From: Carex sylvatica
Taxonomy: Eukaryota; Streptophyta; Magnoliopsida; Poales; Cyperaceae
Assembly (NCBI GenBank): GCA_964058845.1
Contig: CAXKVR010000138.1
Location: forward strand, 963,008-1,027,007
Length of the DNA stretch: 64,000 bases
Direction: 5' to 3'
How positions within the stretch are numbered: position 1 is the stretch's first letter; every line of letters starts with the position of its first letter. The notes beneath the pieces are model-generated. The model did no database searches. It saw only the letters and a list, made by a program, of their open reading frames with translations, and was not told the origin of the DNA. Below, in pieces: positions 12,720 to 23,636 of this stretch. Both the position numbers and the translations under genes were made by a program.

Positions 12720-13263
12720 TAGAGGAGTGCTCCCGGGTTCGGGCGGACCGGGCGTACCCGGGGTCGGGTACGGGTTTGGGTCGGGTACGGGTAAGTCGGG
12801 TATACGGGTATCTCGGGTCGGGTATACTCGGGTATATTTTTCAAAATCCGTACCCGACCCGAGTTATACCCGTGCCCGTGGTACCCGGCACGGGTAGGGC
12901 GGTCCGGGTCGGGTACTCGTTTTTTTTTTTTTTTTTTTCTGTTTTTTTAGGCGGCAAATTCGAAATTTCAAAAAAATTTGAATTTTTTTGAATTTTTTTG
13001 AATTTTTTTGAATTTTTTAACGGGTTCGGGGTCAGGTCCGGGTCGGGTACGGGTCCGGGTCGGGTCGGTCGGGTCGGGTCGGGTCGGGTCGGGCGTAAAT
13101 CGGACCGGGTTTGCTCGGGTTTTGAACCAAATAACCGTACCCTACCCGTTTTTTACCCGTACCCGTGTACCCGTTTACCCGGGCTCGGGCACGAGTAACC
13201 CGGGTACCGGGCACGGACGGGTACGGGTCGGGTCCGCCCCCATCGGGTATTTGCAATCCTCTA
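12720..13263. mobile_element. hAT-type MITE built from CGGGT/ACCCG pentamers, with perfect 8-bp TSD
   Basis: The element begins TAGAGGAGTGC and ends with the complement of TAGAGGATTGC. It is flanked on both sides by CTCTTAAG (12712-12719 and 13264-13271), a perfect 8-bp target duplication typical of hAT. The body has runs of CGGGT-type pentamers, then ACCCG-type, then a T-rich centre with GAATTTTTTT repeats (about 12920-13018), then CGGGT again, then ACCCG. There is no transposase. Short open frames here (Gly/Arg/Val-rich) only reflect the pentamer. Confidence 0.88.
13071..13093 (+). repeat. Perfect (GGGTC)n run, strong G-quadruplex motif
   Basis: Five GGG runs are separated by TC only, meeting the standard intramolecular G4 pattern with 2-nt loops. 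A second, looser G4 motif lies at about 12777-12800 in the same MITE. Confidence 0.8.
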
Positions 13264-13649
13264 CTCTTAAGTATAATGAATGACATGATACATACATACA
13301 TATATATATATATATTTAGTATTGAGAGTGCATAACTGTTTACTTGTTTATTTTTGGATTTATGTACTTGTGTTTAATTTATTCTCTCTCTTTCTTTTCT
13401 ACTATATATATTTAGATCCATATATAAAGTTTCGGCAACAACACAAGAATAACAAACTTTATATTTTCCTATTACAAATTTTGTGGATTAATAATTAAGT
13501 TGTAACAAATATAAGTTAGAGAATTCTTTCTATAATTTATAATAAATTAAAAGATTATTTTTATATATAATTAGTACTGATTAATGCATTCTTTTCTGGA
13601 TTTATTACTACCAATAATGATTAAAGTTTTTGGAAATAGAATTATGGAT

Positions 13650-14810
13650 GAAATATGCTCTAATTAAAGTTTAAGTGTTAGGATTAATAACATGTGAATA
13701 TAGTAATAAATTGTATTAAGGAATTTTAAGAATTGAGAACACGTGAATTAAAACATTATTAATTAGAGGTATGTTTATTACTTAGGTTTGATTTTTGAAG
13801 AATTAAGAGACTTGAGAAACGATCAAGGATTTGCTAAACTAACAGGTGCGAGTTTTCTAAACTTTATAAAACTATTTTACTTTTCTATTGTCATTCAACT
13901 GTTTATTATTATTGCATTAGTTGGATTTATGCATGTTATTTTCGAACCATTTGTATGACTTGACTAGACATAAATAATTTGCATAAAATGATAGGATTCA
14001 TATATTGACCAATAGACTTGCATGAATAGGATGTGTTGAGGATGGCATGAACTGTGTGATTGAATAAATATATTTTTGAGAATAAACGAATATGGTAATT
14101 GAATATTGGGATGTATACATTGGGTTTAGTATTCGACTGGACCTCTCGTTAACGTGACTGTAGGTGAAAGCAATCCTGTTACAAATGTAATTGTAGGCTG
14201 ACGCGGTCCCTTTACGGACGTGATCGTAGGCGGAAGCGGTCCTATCACGCCAATACCTAGCGGCATATGAATTCACCGTCTAGTGAGGCAAACGAACAAG
14301 ATTAACATATTCTTCTTTAAATAAATGAAAGTAGTAAGTAATGATAGGATGTGCATTACATTAGGATAAACATATGCATTTTATTTATGTATTTTCATAT
14401 TTGTGAATATAAGTAAAGGTTTTATAAGCTCTGGGCTGGAACTAAATCTCGTACTGAGAGAAGGTTCGATCTCTCATCCGTTCCACTTTTATGTGGGTTC
14501 CAGGTAATGAAGAGAAATGATTTGAGCAAGAACAAGAGTGAGACTAAGCAGGAAGATTTATGATGGATAAATTGCCACATGTTGTTTAGTTTTATTTTCA
14601 TGATTTAATATGATTCAATAATTGATACATTGAGCAGGCATGACAGTACTTGTGTTACTAGCTATGTCCGCTATGATCATTTGTTAAACTCGTTTGATTA
14701 TAAAATAAATGTGACTTTATTTATATTATTATTAATAATGTATGTGATGTGAATATGCTTTATGTAGAAATACGTAGCGGATTGTCTTGGGATGTGACAA
14801 CATCCGAATT
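13650..14810. mobile_element. Possible old LTR remnant
   Basis: The right half is loosely organised like the 3' part of the solo LTR at 46481-49173: a 'gtgggttccaggtaat' segment near 14494, then a run up to GGGATGTGACA near 14789. No ends or target duplication could be set, so this is a weak call. Confidence 0.25.
14150..14255. repeat. Three imperfect ~33-bp tandem units
   Basis: Units of the form ACGTGAYYGTAGGYGRAAGC...CCT occur three times in a row, each diverged by several bases. They lie in the possible LTR remnant. Confidence 0.5.
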
Positions 14811-15363
14811 ACAACTTTATGAAACATCTGAACTTTTGAAAAAAAAAAATTATGCTCCAGATTGCAAACTTTTAAGGCTCAAATTTCAGGATTTAACTAC
14901 GAGTTTTTTTTTTCCTTCTATACGGAAGTGAAAGTAAAATTAGACAGAATCTCTAGTTAAACTTTATACTTTGCTGGATGATAACATCAGGACTAATAAA
15001 TAAAATATAGGTAATATTATAGGTAATAATTTGCGTGGAAACATTTTTCCTAACAACCCTTCGCCGATATCAAACATATAGCAAAATTTTGCCTTGTTAT
15101 CTACGGACAAAAAAGAAGTCGCAAGTGAAGAATTGCTTCCGTGACATACACGCGACATCTAAACATAAGAAATATTCTAAGAATTTTGAAAGGCCCGCAA
15201 CCATCTAAACGCGGGGTTTTTTTTTTTGTCCTTAAAAAATAAAGCTTTCTCGGCCATCCAATCCACGTTGAACCGTTCAGATTTTCCTAAATTATGCGGT
15301 ATGATATTTAATCGAACCATCCAACACCACACATCAACATAAAAGTATGATTTAATAAACAAG

Positions 15364-15470
15364 AAAGGGGAGGTAGCACAATTAGTTAGGAAATGTCATA
15401 GAGTTGTTGTATCTAAAAATTAAGAGTTTTTAAGAGTTCGATTCTCTCTCACAACTTCATAGAAAAAATA
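15364..15470 (+). mobile_element. SINE-like sequence with Pol III box A and box B
   Basis: TAGCACAATTAG (about 15374) resembles a tRNA-type box A. AGTTCGATTCT (about 15435) resembles box B (GGTTCGANNCC). The spacing is about 50 bp and an A-rich run follows. This fits the head of a tRNA-derived SINE. No cloverleaf of a working tRNA was found, and no target duplication was established. Confidence 0.4.
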
Positions 15471-15479
15471 ATCATACTG

Positions 15480-16620
15480 TGAAACAAAATTATAAAAGGT
15501 AGAGTAAATCTGTTGCTTCACATTTAAGGTGTCAAATAAAATAGAAAATAAAAGAGACAAAATTAAATTATGGCAAATTAAATTAAATCATCTTTAGACG
15601 GATTAATTTACCCCATTGTTATTTCACATATAAGATTAACTATGATATAGATTTATTTTTTAATTTGTCTTAGGCAAATTAATTCAAGAATAAAGTTCCC
15701 CCGCTTATATCTCCAAATGTCTCTCAACTAGTTCATTCAATAAAATTATTAAGAGATATCTACAGTGCATTAAAGTAATTTTAACTGTAGTGCAACAAAA
15801 TTAAAATGAAATCTCAATCGTTAATTTTATCTATGAGTTTTCTTCAAATTGACAGTGCTGTGACACTTCCTAGTAGATGTATTCTCTGTTGTCTTTTTTC
15901 AATCCTTGCATCACCTTCGCCTCAGAGGCTTTCTTTAATTATGCCAGTATCCCAATTTTTTCTGCTTTTTCAAAGATACCATTAGGGTGATGTACTGGAA
16001 AGCTTAAAATTTGTAGAGAAATTAAGCAATTCCTAAATCCTATCAATTTTAAATTTACAGATATGCTAGATTTTCTTGATATTAATGGATAAATGGAAGA
16101 AAGATTAGATCATGATGATATTTTTCTTACCGTTTACTGAGAAGTGAGAAGCGCCAAAAGTAAATTATGCAAGATTACTAATATGTACCCTCAGTATAAG
16201 TATCAGAACCTTCATCATTGAATTATGTGTTATTGCTGTACCGAAACCTCAGATTAAATTATGCAAGATTGCTTTTCATATGGACAATGTGCATGTTCTT
16301 ATCAGTTATCAGTCCCTTCAGCATAAGCATCAGAACTTTCTGTAATGGATTTCGTGGTTTGAGTTGCACATACTTGTTAGAGAGCTTATTAGAGAAATCA
16401 GTTACTAGGACTTTACCTTTTAATCTATTTCCATACTTGAAGGCAATAATTAAATTGTTAATTATAAAATAGTTAATGCTGTGCTGTGCTTCTCTAAAAC
16501 ATTATTAAAATAAATTCTGTTTGCAAGTTTCCATCCTTACTTTTTTGAATTATTACACAACTAAATTATATTCTTGGTTCCAATGTTACATCCCAAGATG
16601 GTTTACTGACTATATGTCAA
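15480..16620. other. Intergenic AT-rich DNA
   Basis: No coding signal recognised. A short internal duplication is visible: AAATTATGCAAGATT-type words occur near 16162 and 16256, and TCAG-rich words near 16190 and 16312. Confidence 0.4.
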
Positions 16621-16623
16621 TAG

Positions 16624-16851
16624 GTACTGACGCCGGCAGATGAGGAGCACCACATCAATAAGCATAACTTTGTGGTGCCGTTTGTTTGTGGGTGCCGCAA
16701 CCTAGGAGAGGCGATCCGGCGTATCCGGGAGGGTGCAGCAATGATCTGTACAAAGGGAGAGGCTGCCACCGGCAATATTATTGAAACCGTGCGCCATGTT
16801 CGCTCTCTCATGGGTGAGATTCGCTCTCTCTGCAACATGGATGATGATGAG
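16624..16851 (+). pseudogene. Fragment of pyridoxal 5'-phosphate synthase PDX1 (SNZ family)
   Basis: 76 codons read without interruption and match the middle of PDX1, the TIM-barrel synthase subunit that makes vitamin B6 from ribose 5-phosphate, glyceraldehyde 3-phosphate and ammonia. Family words seen are [51 protein letters not shown] and NMDDDEV. Arg-to-Cys in MICTKGEA departs from the usual family sequence. The rest of the ~310-residue protein is missing on both sides. The piece is preceded by AG (ATAG) and followed by GT, so it looks like an exon, although known plant PDX1 genes are intronless as far as I recall. A captured or retro-copied fragment is the simplest reading. Confidence 0.8.
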
Positions 16852-18101
16852 GTACTTAAAGGGTATTCTTTCATATGTTTTGGTTCTGTGGTCCAGTTTA
16901 GTGTTATTCCCCTTTATGGTATCGGGACAGGGTGGGTATTTGAGGTATAAAAAATCTTAGGATCCAAGTGCAAATATATATTTTGTCAGATTGTTTGATT
17001 CCTTATTACTGACAAACGACTGTCACTTTGTTCTTCTCTATGCCTGCAATGCAAAGATAATGTTTTGCTGTTAATGGCATAGGGATACCAATTGTATTGC
17101 CAATCCCGTTGAATGGCTGTTCTGTTCGATTTATGCCCATAACTACTTTTTTCACACAATTTCCTGCTACTTGAAAAACGGGCGGTACCATACCTTGCAC
17201 TCTAAGAAATTGCAGGGGTATTATATGCAATGCTGCAACTTACTAACTATTGTTTGTGACCAAAAAGAAAATCTTTATTTTAACCCTCCTGGTTTTTCCT
17301 CTATTTAATCGTAATCCTTGTTCTGGTCTCTGCATTTCAAATATATTGCTCTTTTGATTAAATCCTATTTATACCCTGGTTTTTGCTCTTTGACCATTTT
17401 ATCATGCTTTATCACTCCCTCGACCGAGCACCAAACGGGCCTCTCATACTCATATGAGACATTGCTAGATTCAGGTATAAGTTCCTTAATCTTAGGTAAT
17501 TGAAGGTTCAATTTGTAACAATGGGTGACTAACACTATAAAGAAGTCATGATCAATTCTAACCCTTCTTGTTGCAAATAAGTATGAATTGAGCGTGTGTT
17601 GCCTGATTGAGGCTTGTATTATTAGAACTTCATGTAGGAAATGAGTGTCTGCAACCTCCTCTCCTGATTAAGGCTTGTATTATTAAAACTTTATGCAGGA
17701 TTTGTTTTAGACTCTTTACCTGCATATTATTTTTTAGCATTTGCTTAAGTTGATATTTTAGCTTGGATGCTATATAACTAGCTAATTCCGTCAAGAGGGG
17801 CACCAAGGCTGCGAAGGACCCGAAGGATAATGCTGGATCAAATTGCTTGCTAATTGTAGAGAATTTTTTCTATTGGTGGCATTATTTAAGTTTTTTAGCA
17901 ATTTATTCTAAGGTTTAGCAAGTTTTAGAAGAGGTTAAAAGTTGATTTTTGAAAAGCTGAAACATTAGGGGAAATATAATTTTATCAGTATAATTTGCCT
18001 GAACATGAAAAATTGTTTTGATTAGGTCAAATAAGACTTTCTTCGGCACCTATCTCGAGATTTTTTTGCACAAATAGCAAGAATCCACTTCATTACTGGT
18101 A
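16852..18101. other. Intergenic DNA after the PDX1 fragment
   Basis: The rest of PDX1 was not found here in any frame. A stretch at about 16985-17440 has MITE-like words (ACCAAACGGG near 17430), but ends were not set. A ~40-bp segment with GATTRAGGCTTGTATTATTA is duplicated near 17608 and 17665. Confidence 0.35.
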
Positions 18102-18127
18102 TCTCTCTCTCTCTCTCTCTCTCTCTC
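18102..18127. repeat. (TC)n microsatellite
   Basis: Thirteen uninterrupted TC dinucleotides. Confidence 0.95.
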
Positions 18128-18128
18128 G

Positions 18129-18272
18129 ATGATAATGATGAATCACAAGGGTAAAGATGGAAATGTTAAAATTGGATTTGGTACTGCTGACCTGGTATCT
18201 GTTGCAATAGATAAAGTACCAATATCTGTTAACAGTGGGCAATTGAGAGATGCCATGCATGCATTTGTGGAG
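18129..18272 (+). other. Exon-like open segment, unassigned
   Basis: 48 codons from ATG to a GAG followed by GTAAAT, a good plant splice donor. The translation (with words KIGFGTADLVSVAI and GQLRDAMHAFVE) looks like real protein and not AT-rich noise, but I do not recognise the family. It may belong with the pieces at 18992-19356 and 20182-20227, each of which is also bordered by AG and GT. No complete gene could be assembled. Confidence 0.35.
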
Positions 18273-18559
18273 GTAAATTAACCATAATTTAAATCTTCTT
18301 ATGTAATTAATCTTTGAGTAAAACAATTTTTTCCCCAATTACCTCCAATCATGATGTGTCAATTTATTCTCTTTTTCCAATTAACCCTAATCTTAACAAT
18401 TTCCACCTCTCTTATTACTTATTTGTTATCTTTTAAAACCCTTAGAATAGGGAGTCAAAGAAGAGAGCACTTAGAGCAGGAGACCTCACTATTGGAAAGA
18501 ACACTCTGGAAATACACAGTATATTCAGCTCATATGGGCGTGTGACAGGCCTGATCAGT

Positions 18560-18890
18560 ACAAATGATCGAAGCCTACGCTATGGACTCTTTATCTTTAT
18601 TTTTATAGTCCAAACAGTCGATCTGAACCGTTCAACATGATCTTTAAAGAAAATGTACTTGCAAACTAAATTTTACAATTTTTTACTATTTTTTCATATA
18701 GGTGGAAAATCACTTGATTTGGAAGTTGTGGACCATCTAACATCAGTGATTTTCTACCTATTTAAAAAAATAGTAAAAAAATTCTAAAAAATGTATTCAT
18801 ATGGAGATCATGTTTAATGATTCGGATCGAATGTTTGAACTTTAAAAATAGAGATATTAATCCATAGCACGGGTCGATCCGTAATATGCA
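18560..18890. mobile_element. Long-armed foldback MITE, ~330 bp
   Basis: About 150 bp on the left (from GATCGAAGCCTACGCTATGG, 18565) pairs imperfectly with the right end (CCATAGCACGGGTCGATC, 18862-18879). The arms meet in a short centre near 18725 and share GAAAATCACT and ACATGATCT words. Long terminal inverted repeats suggest a Mutator-like foldback. A target duplication is not clear. Confidence 0.65.
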
Positions 18891-18991
18891 TATTACAATA
18901 GCCTCTCTCTTTTAACCTGTATACATCAATAAAAAAAATGAGATTTTATTTGTGCTTCTTTCTGTTCTCTGTTTTTATGTTTTTACTATAG

Positions 18992-19356
18992 CTACTACTG
19001 CAAGACCAGCAAAGCTGGTCAAGGATGACCAAATGTCACAGCCGTGTGCTACCACAGTTTTATACCCAACAACTGGTGGTAACATCCATAAGTTTATTTT
19101 TCCTAATTATCTTACAAGATTGCTTAAATTATGTGTTCCTTTCCTTTTTGAGAATTTATTTCAACTGGGTCAATTTTAACTTCAATATTTTATACCTTCA
19201 AATGAAATAATTTCAGGAAGGAAGATTACTACTGCTATCTGTCAGAGATTAAGGTCGGTGATGACAGGATTAATATTGCTAATGAAGCCATTAAGGTAGG
19301 TGATGATAGGATTAATATTGCTAATGATGAAGCCATTAATGGGCATACTTTCTTAT
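18992..19356 (+). other. Two exon-like pieces with an in-frame duplication, unassigned
   Basis: Piece one (about 18992-19074) reads ATTARPAKLVKDDQMSQP and onward, between AG and GT. Piece two (about 19217-19356) follows a TTTCAG acceptor and contains a 42/45-nt tandem duplication that keeps one reading frame (KVGDDRINIAN twice) and ends in TGA. A second frame of piece two is also open for 26 codons, so the reading frame is not settled. No family is recognised. Confidence 0.3.
19248..19334 (+). repeat. Tandem duplication, 42 + 45 bp
   Basis: Unit one is 19248-19289 and unit two 19290-19334. They differ by two substitutions and a 3-bp insertion, all consistent with keeping one frame open. Confidence 0.85.
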
Positions 19357-20601
19357 GAAGAACAGATCACCAAGTGCCATCTAACAATTCATTAATTATA
19401 GTTTAAAGAAGTTACATTGTCTTGGAAAAAGAGAAAAAAAAAACAAAGAACAAAAAATTTGAACTGTGAGGCTGAGATTGTGATTTCTACTGGTTAATCC
19501 GACAAACATTATATAGGACATATGCATTACAAGGGTTAATCCTGAGACAACTACATATCCGATACCGTAGTACCTTACTGTTTTAAATATTGAAAATTTA
19601 GCATTTTGAATATTCTGGCATGTCCCTTGTAAGTACAATTTAGTGTTGATACACGAACACCATGTTCCTTGGTTTATTTCAGTTAAGAAAATATCTTTAG
19701 ACAAAATTTTAGTGAAGTAGTTTACCCGAGGCATATATGAGAAATGCCCTAAGTAAGATAGCCAAACTCTGCCTGGTAATTTGTCAGGTTGGATTGATTA
19801 GATTCACAGTATTATATCTAGAGATGCAATTTGATTGGTTATTATATTACTTATAGATATGTTGTGTGAGTTATCTCTTTCTTTGGAACTGTGAAATTCA
19901 GGGAACTTAAGAATTGACATCTAGATAACTACTAGTTGTGGCGGAGAATTTTATTTGGTCTTGTTAGCTCTTTGGAATGAGGATATGTATGCTTGTTGTT
20001 ATGCTATTGTGACGGTATTTAGTCTATACTTGTATAATGTGTTAGGATGTCTGAACCATATTTCAACTTGTGATTGGAGGAAAAAAGATGCTTTTTGTTT
20101 GTGTGCACATGAAAAAATAGTTCTTGTACTTTGTAAATTGCAGCGCAATTAATGCAAAATTATTGGTAATAAAATTTGCAGTTTCCGAAGGGAGATGTGC
20201 CACAGTGGGTCCGCAATGCAATGGAGGTTAATGGAATTGACCTTTCTCTATGTTGGGGGTCCCATCCTTGATTAATTCTCATTAGCTGATGACTATTTAA
20301 TATAGAGTTAGGTTTTTACCAATAACAATTGGATTGAAATTTGGAAAGCTAGGCCATAGGATCATTGTGTTTTTCATTACAATATGCTACATAAGTACTC
20401 TCTATCTCACATAATCTACGTTTTCTCCTCTTACTTTTTTTTTTTAAACTTTCCTAAGTACTCTTATTTGATAGTCAGATACTCAATTTTTTGATTGGTC
20501 CTATTTTTTTAAAAATTGCTTGTTGGTACTCTCCTCTGACTACATTGACAGTCCAATAGTTGTATTTGTGAGGAACAACATGCCCGACGACAACAGAGAA
20601 T
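19357..20601. other. Intergenic DNA with one short exon-like piece
   Basis: Only 20182-20227 stands out: TTTGCAG, then codons for FPKGDVPQWVRNAME, then GTTAAT. The sequence looks protein-like but is unassigned. The remainder is AT-rich without features. Confidence 0.3.
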
Positions 20602-20724
20602 TGGTACCTCGTACGAATTGGTACCTCGTAGTATTAATTTTTATTATTATAATCTGACAATTTTCTTTGTGAAGATGTTTTTATCTGTCTACGAGGGTAA
20701 ATTTCATTGGTACCTCGTAGTATT
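20602..20724. repeat. ATTGGTACCTCGTA repeated three times
   Basis: Copies start near 20601, 20618 and 20707. The first two are a 17-bp tandem. The second and third share the longer word TTGGTACCTCGTAGTATTAA. The third encodes HWYLVV of the Ulp1-like scrap, so the others are probably copies of it. Confidence 0.75.
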
Positions 20725-20820
20725 AAATTTTAAAAGAGAAGAACTTCAAATATTAGATCCTATGGATGACCAAGAACACTCTGAGACGCATTATGAAGCG
20801 GAGACAAAATATTTGGTAAT
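20602..20820 (+). pseudogene. Ulp1-like (C48) cysteine protease scrap
   Basis: About 45 codons at 20685-20818 read VYEGKFHWYLVVLNFKRE and onward to ILDPMDD, which resembles the His-containing core of Ulp1/SENP proteases (HWYL...V, then LDS-type). The catalytic Asp and Cys parts are not found. Such domains are common in plant MULE and CACTA transposon proteins, so this may be transposon debris and not a host de-SUMOylation gene. The segment ends before GTAATG. Confidence 0.5.
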
Positions 20821-22269
20821 GTACAATAGTAATTGACTTAAATATTCTTATGGATTACAATAGTACTTGATGGATATATTTCAAACAAAAAAGACTGCAT
20901 ATATTTGTGAAAATGGTATTTTTAATGTTATCTCCATTCCAAAGCTGCATATATTTCAAACAAAAAAGGTTGCACGAAATCTTGATGGATACGATTACAA
21001 ATATCAGGTATATATAATTTAGAATCAAGTTAATTAAAAAAATTGAAATATAACTTGTTAATCATACCTATCATATTGTTTTGGAATGTTGTTGATTATT
21101 ATAACGGGCCATATTATTATATCTTATAATTTTTTTTTCCAATCTTTTTCCATCAGTCGAACCCAAACACATTTGAATTCCCATTATATGTGCAAATAAA
21201 AAAATATGTTATATATTTACAAACAAAGTTATCATAGTAAGAATCTTTTTAAATTAGTTACTATTATTCATTACCAATAAGGTACATGGGGAATAAAATT
21301 AAAAAGTTGTATATTTTATTCATATTATTTTCATAACTGAAGTTTTCATTTAATACATTTTCTTTTCAAAGAATAGAAATAATAAAACTAAAAAGTAAAA
21401 ACCCATTTTTTACATGGGGAATAATCATTCTTTCAACCAACTTTTTTAGCTTATTTTATTTTGTTTCAATATGAGTTTATTTTTAATTAATAGAGTTTTT
21501 AGTGTCTTTTTGTTAAACTACAATAATTTATTTCGAATGTAGTTTGTATTTCTTTTTTTCAAAACTCAACAATATAAAGTTGGTACGAACCCATCTAATA
21601 CATATAAACATATAGTAACAGTAAACAAATAAATAAAGCGACAATATGATGCAAATTTAACTAAGTTGACTAAAGATACTAAAAAATAAGATTCTTTCTT
21701 CAATAAATGAATGCTTAGTAAATTATCGTAGCTATATTTTTCAGTTTAAAAAAAAAATGGTTGCTTAGTAAATTATTCTAGCTATACTTTTCAGTTTTTT
21801 TTAAAAAAAAAAAAAAAAACATTCCCTAAAGGTTCTTGAAGATTTCATCATGCGTTTTAATTATGAAAATAAGATAAATAAACAATGACCATCAATATAA
21901 AGAAAGCGTATTTAAAAAAGATAAGACATTTGTCCATACAAGTAAAATATTTGAATTTGTTGTGTTAATAAAAACATTGATTGTATTAGTATCATCACCC
22001 ATATTTTGTGTATATAAAAGTTCTAATATATATGTTTTGTATACTCAATTTCTTTCCTTTTTTTATTATGTAGAAAGAAAATAATTATCTCAAACAACCA
22101 CAATTATTAATTATTTGACTCTGACAGACATTTGATTGGAGTTACAACTATCCCCTTCCTTCAAAATACCTAAATAGAACTAAACAAAGCAAATACATGC
22201 AACGCTAACACAGAAACCATACATAACACCTGAGCACTTGCACTGTGTACATTTCCTTGCTAGCTCATC
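20821..22269. other. Intergenic AT-rich DNA
   Basis: No gene or element recognised. A near-duplicate ~38-bp stretch (GCTTAGTAAATTA...GCTATA...TTTTCAGTTT) occurs near 21713 and 21763. Confidence 0.45.
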
Positions 22270-22342
22270 TCAGTTGACACTTGACAAGCACCTCATTTTT
22301 ACATGTTGCTCCTGTATGAAGAACCCATTGGCCTTAGCTGCA

Positions 22343-22396
22343 CTGGCTCTCAGGATATATTGGTGGTACATGGCTCTCAGGATATATTGGTGGTAC
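22343..22396 (-). repeat. 27-bp in-frame tandem duplication in PIP exon 4
   Basis: Copies 22343-22369 and 22370-22396 are identical except at the first base. Nine residues around YHQYILRA are doubled in the last membrane-helix region. Confidence 0.9.
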
Positions 22397-22443
22397 GCGG
22401 CAGCTGTGGCGACCTCGGCAAACGGTCCCACCCAGAAAATCCA

Positions 22444-22938
22444 CTGTAGTAAAAAAAAAATGAAAATCGGACTCAGATTAAATTAAAACAAAACAGTAAA
22501 ATGTACACATAACAATGATCTGTTTTTGTTGAAGATTAACAAACAAAACACAGAATATAGAGATATTATCTTGGATACACCAAGCAACACTTAAAAGTGA
22601 AATTTTACAAAATAACCTATAACTTTTTTCCTTTTTTCCAGTAATTTGTCATTTATGAATATTTTTCCAACAATTATATTGCCTTGTACATTTTATTTTT
22701 CATTTTTATCTCTTCTCTGTAATGACAGTTTATATTTCCTTGTAATGCCTTGTACACTTCAAAATGCATTTATTATGTGCCTTAAGATATGGTTGGGTTG
22801 GTAAAAGAAAGGCAGTACTATTAAGTTTGAAAGACGTGTGCCCTTTCCTTTTAGGAGATAAAGTCAAATTGAGAAGAAATTTTTATACAATATGCTTTGT
22901 TTTATAATTAGAAAAAGTAAGAAGAGGAAACAACATAC
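22444..22938 (-). other. Intron 3 of the PIP pseudogene
   Basis: Bounded by GT (22938-22937 on the minus strand) and AG next to 22443. No other feature recognised. Confidence 0.7.
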
Positions 22939-23025
22939 ATGATCATCCCAGGCTTTGTCTTTGTTATATATGACAGCTGCACCTGAGCTCCGTGCAGGGT
23001 TGATGCCAGTACCAGTTATAGGTAT

Positions 23026-23189
23026 TGTTGAGATTTATGTATGTTTATTGCATTATTAGAAGTTATAGGGTTATATTGGTAAGAAAGGAATTATAAAGAA
23101 TAGTAGGGTTAGGAATGAAAAATGTAACGCCTATATAGGCCCAAAAGAACAAAGGAATCAATACAATTCATTTTTCCTAAAAATCCACA
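23026..23189 (+). repeat. 5' LTR of the copia element
   Basis: 164 bp, TG...CA ends. Same length as the 3' LTR, differing at two positions near the right end. Confidence 0.97.
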
Positions 23190-23202
23190 TGGTATCAGAG
23201 CC
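23190..23202 (+). other. Copia primer binding site
   Basis: TGGTATCAGAGCC directly follows the LTR and is complementary to the 3' end of initiator tRNA-Met. Confidence 0.93.
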
Positions 23203-23221
23203 TTAAAAACCTAACCCTAGC

Positions 23222-23322
23222 TGCTACAGTGTCACACCGCTACAGTACCGGTTCGCTACAGTGCCACAATGCCACAGTGCCGGGCCGTCGCTACAGTACC
23301 GGCCGTCGCTACAGTAACTGCT
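23222..23322. repeat. Short repeats of CGCTACAGTA-type words in the copia leader
   Basis: The word GCTACAGT(A/G) occurs five times in about 100 bp, spaced irregularly, with interspersed GCCACA words. It lies between the PBS and the gag remnant. Confidence 0.6.
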
Positions 23323-23636
23323 CCTCTCATCTCTTCTGCCGCTCGGTTTTCTCTTCTTCTAGAGTCGGCCGGCCACCAAAGGTAGCCTCTTTGTGTTGAT
23401 TGGCCGGCGTGGGGGGTCTCTACCCCACAATACCCGAGAAGCGAGTTTGGATCGTGGTTTGATCGGGGTTTGAACTGAATCTTGATGAGATAGATCAAGA
23501 TTGGGTCAACAAGAAGAAGAAGAGAGAGGGAGATGATGTGGATCTCGATCTTAACAGTGTAAGATCGGGTCTAAGAGAGTAATAAGAAGGATTCGGACTT
23601 GGATTGATATGTGAGGCATAGATCTGAGTCGGATCA

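Larger units (their letters stand above)
22270..23025 (-). pseudogene. PIP aquaporin pseudogene, 3' part (end of exon 3 and exon 4)
   Basis: PIP aquaporins are plasma-membrane water channels with six membrane helices and two NPA loops. On the minus strand, 23025-22939 encodes [20 protein letters not shown] and onward to WDDH, including the second NPA box, then a GTATGT donor. Exon 4 starts after an AG at 22443 with WIFWVGPF. The usual GPFIGAA has become GPFAEVA. A 27-bp duplication doubles YHQYILRA. The tail after KANGFF has drifted from the PIP C-terminus, with a stop at 22270-22272. The 5' part of the gene lies 15.5 kb to the right, beyond the copia insertion. Together they form one dead gene. 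Confidence 0.9.

Noticed and set aside
12709..13301. Gly/Arg/Val-rich reading frames over the CGGGT region, on both strands
   Set aside because: They are translations of a pentamer repeat inside a MITE with exact target duplication.
14436..14500. Possible tRNA-like or SINE box B (AAGGTTCGATCTC)
   Set aside because: No box A at proper spacing and no tRNA fold seen.
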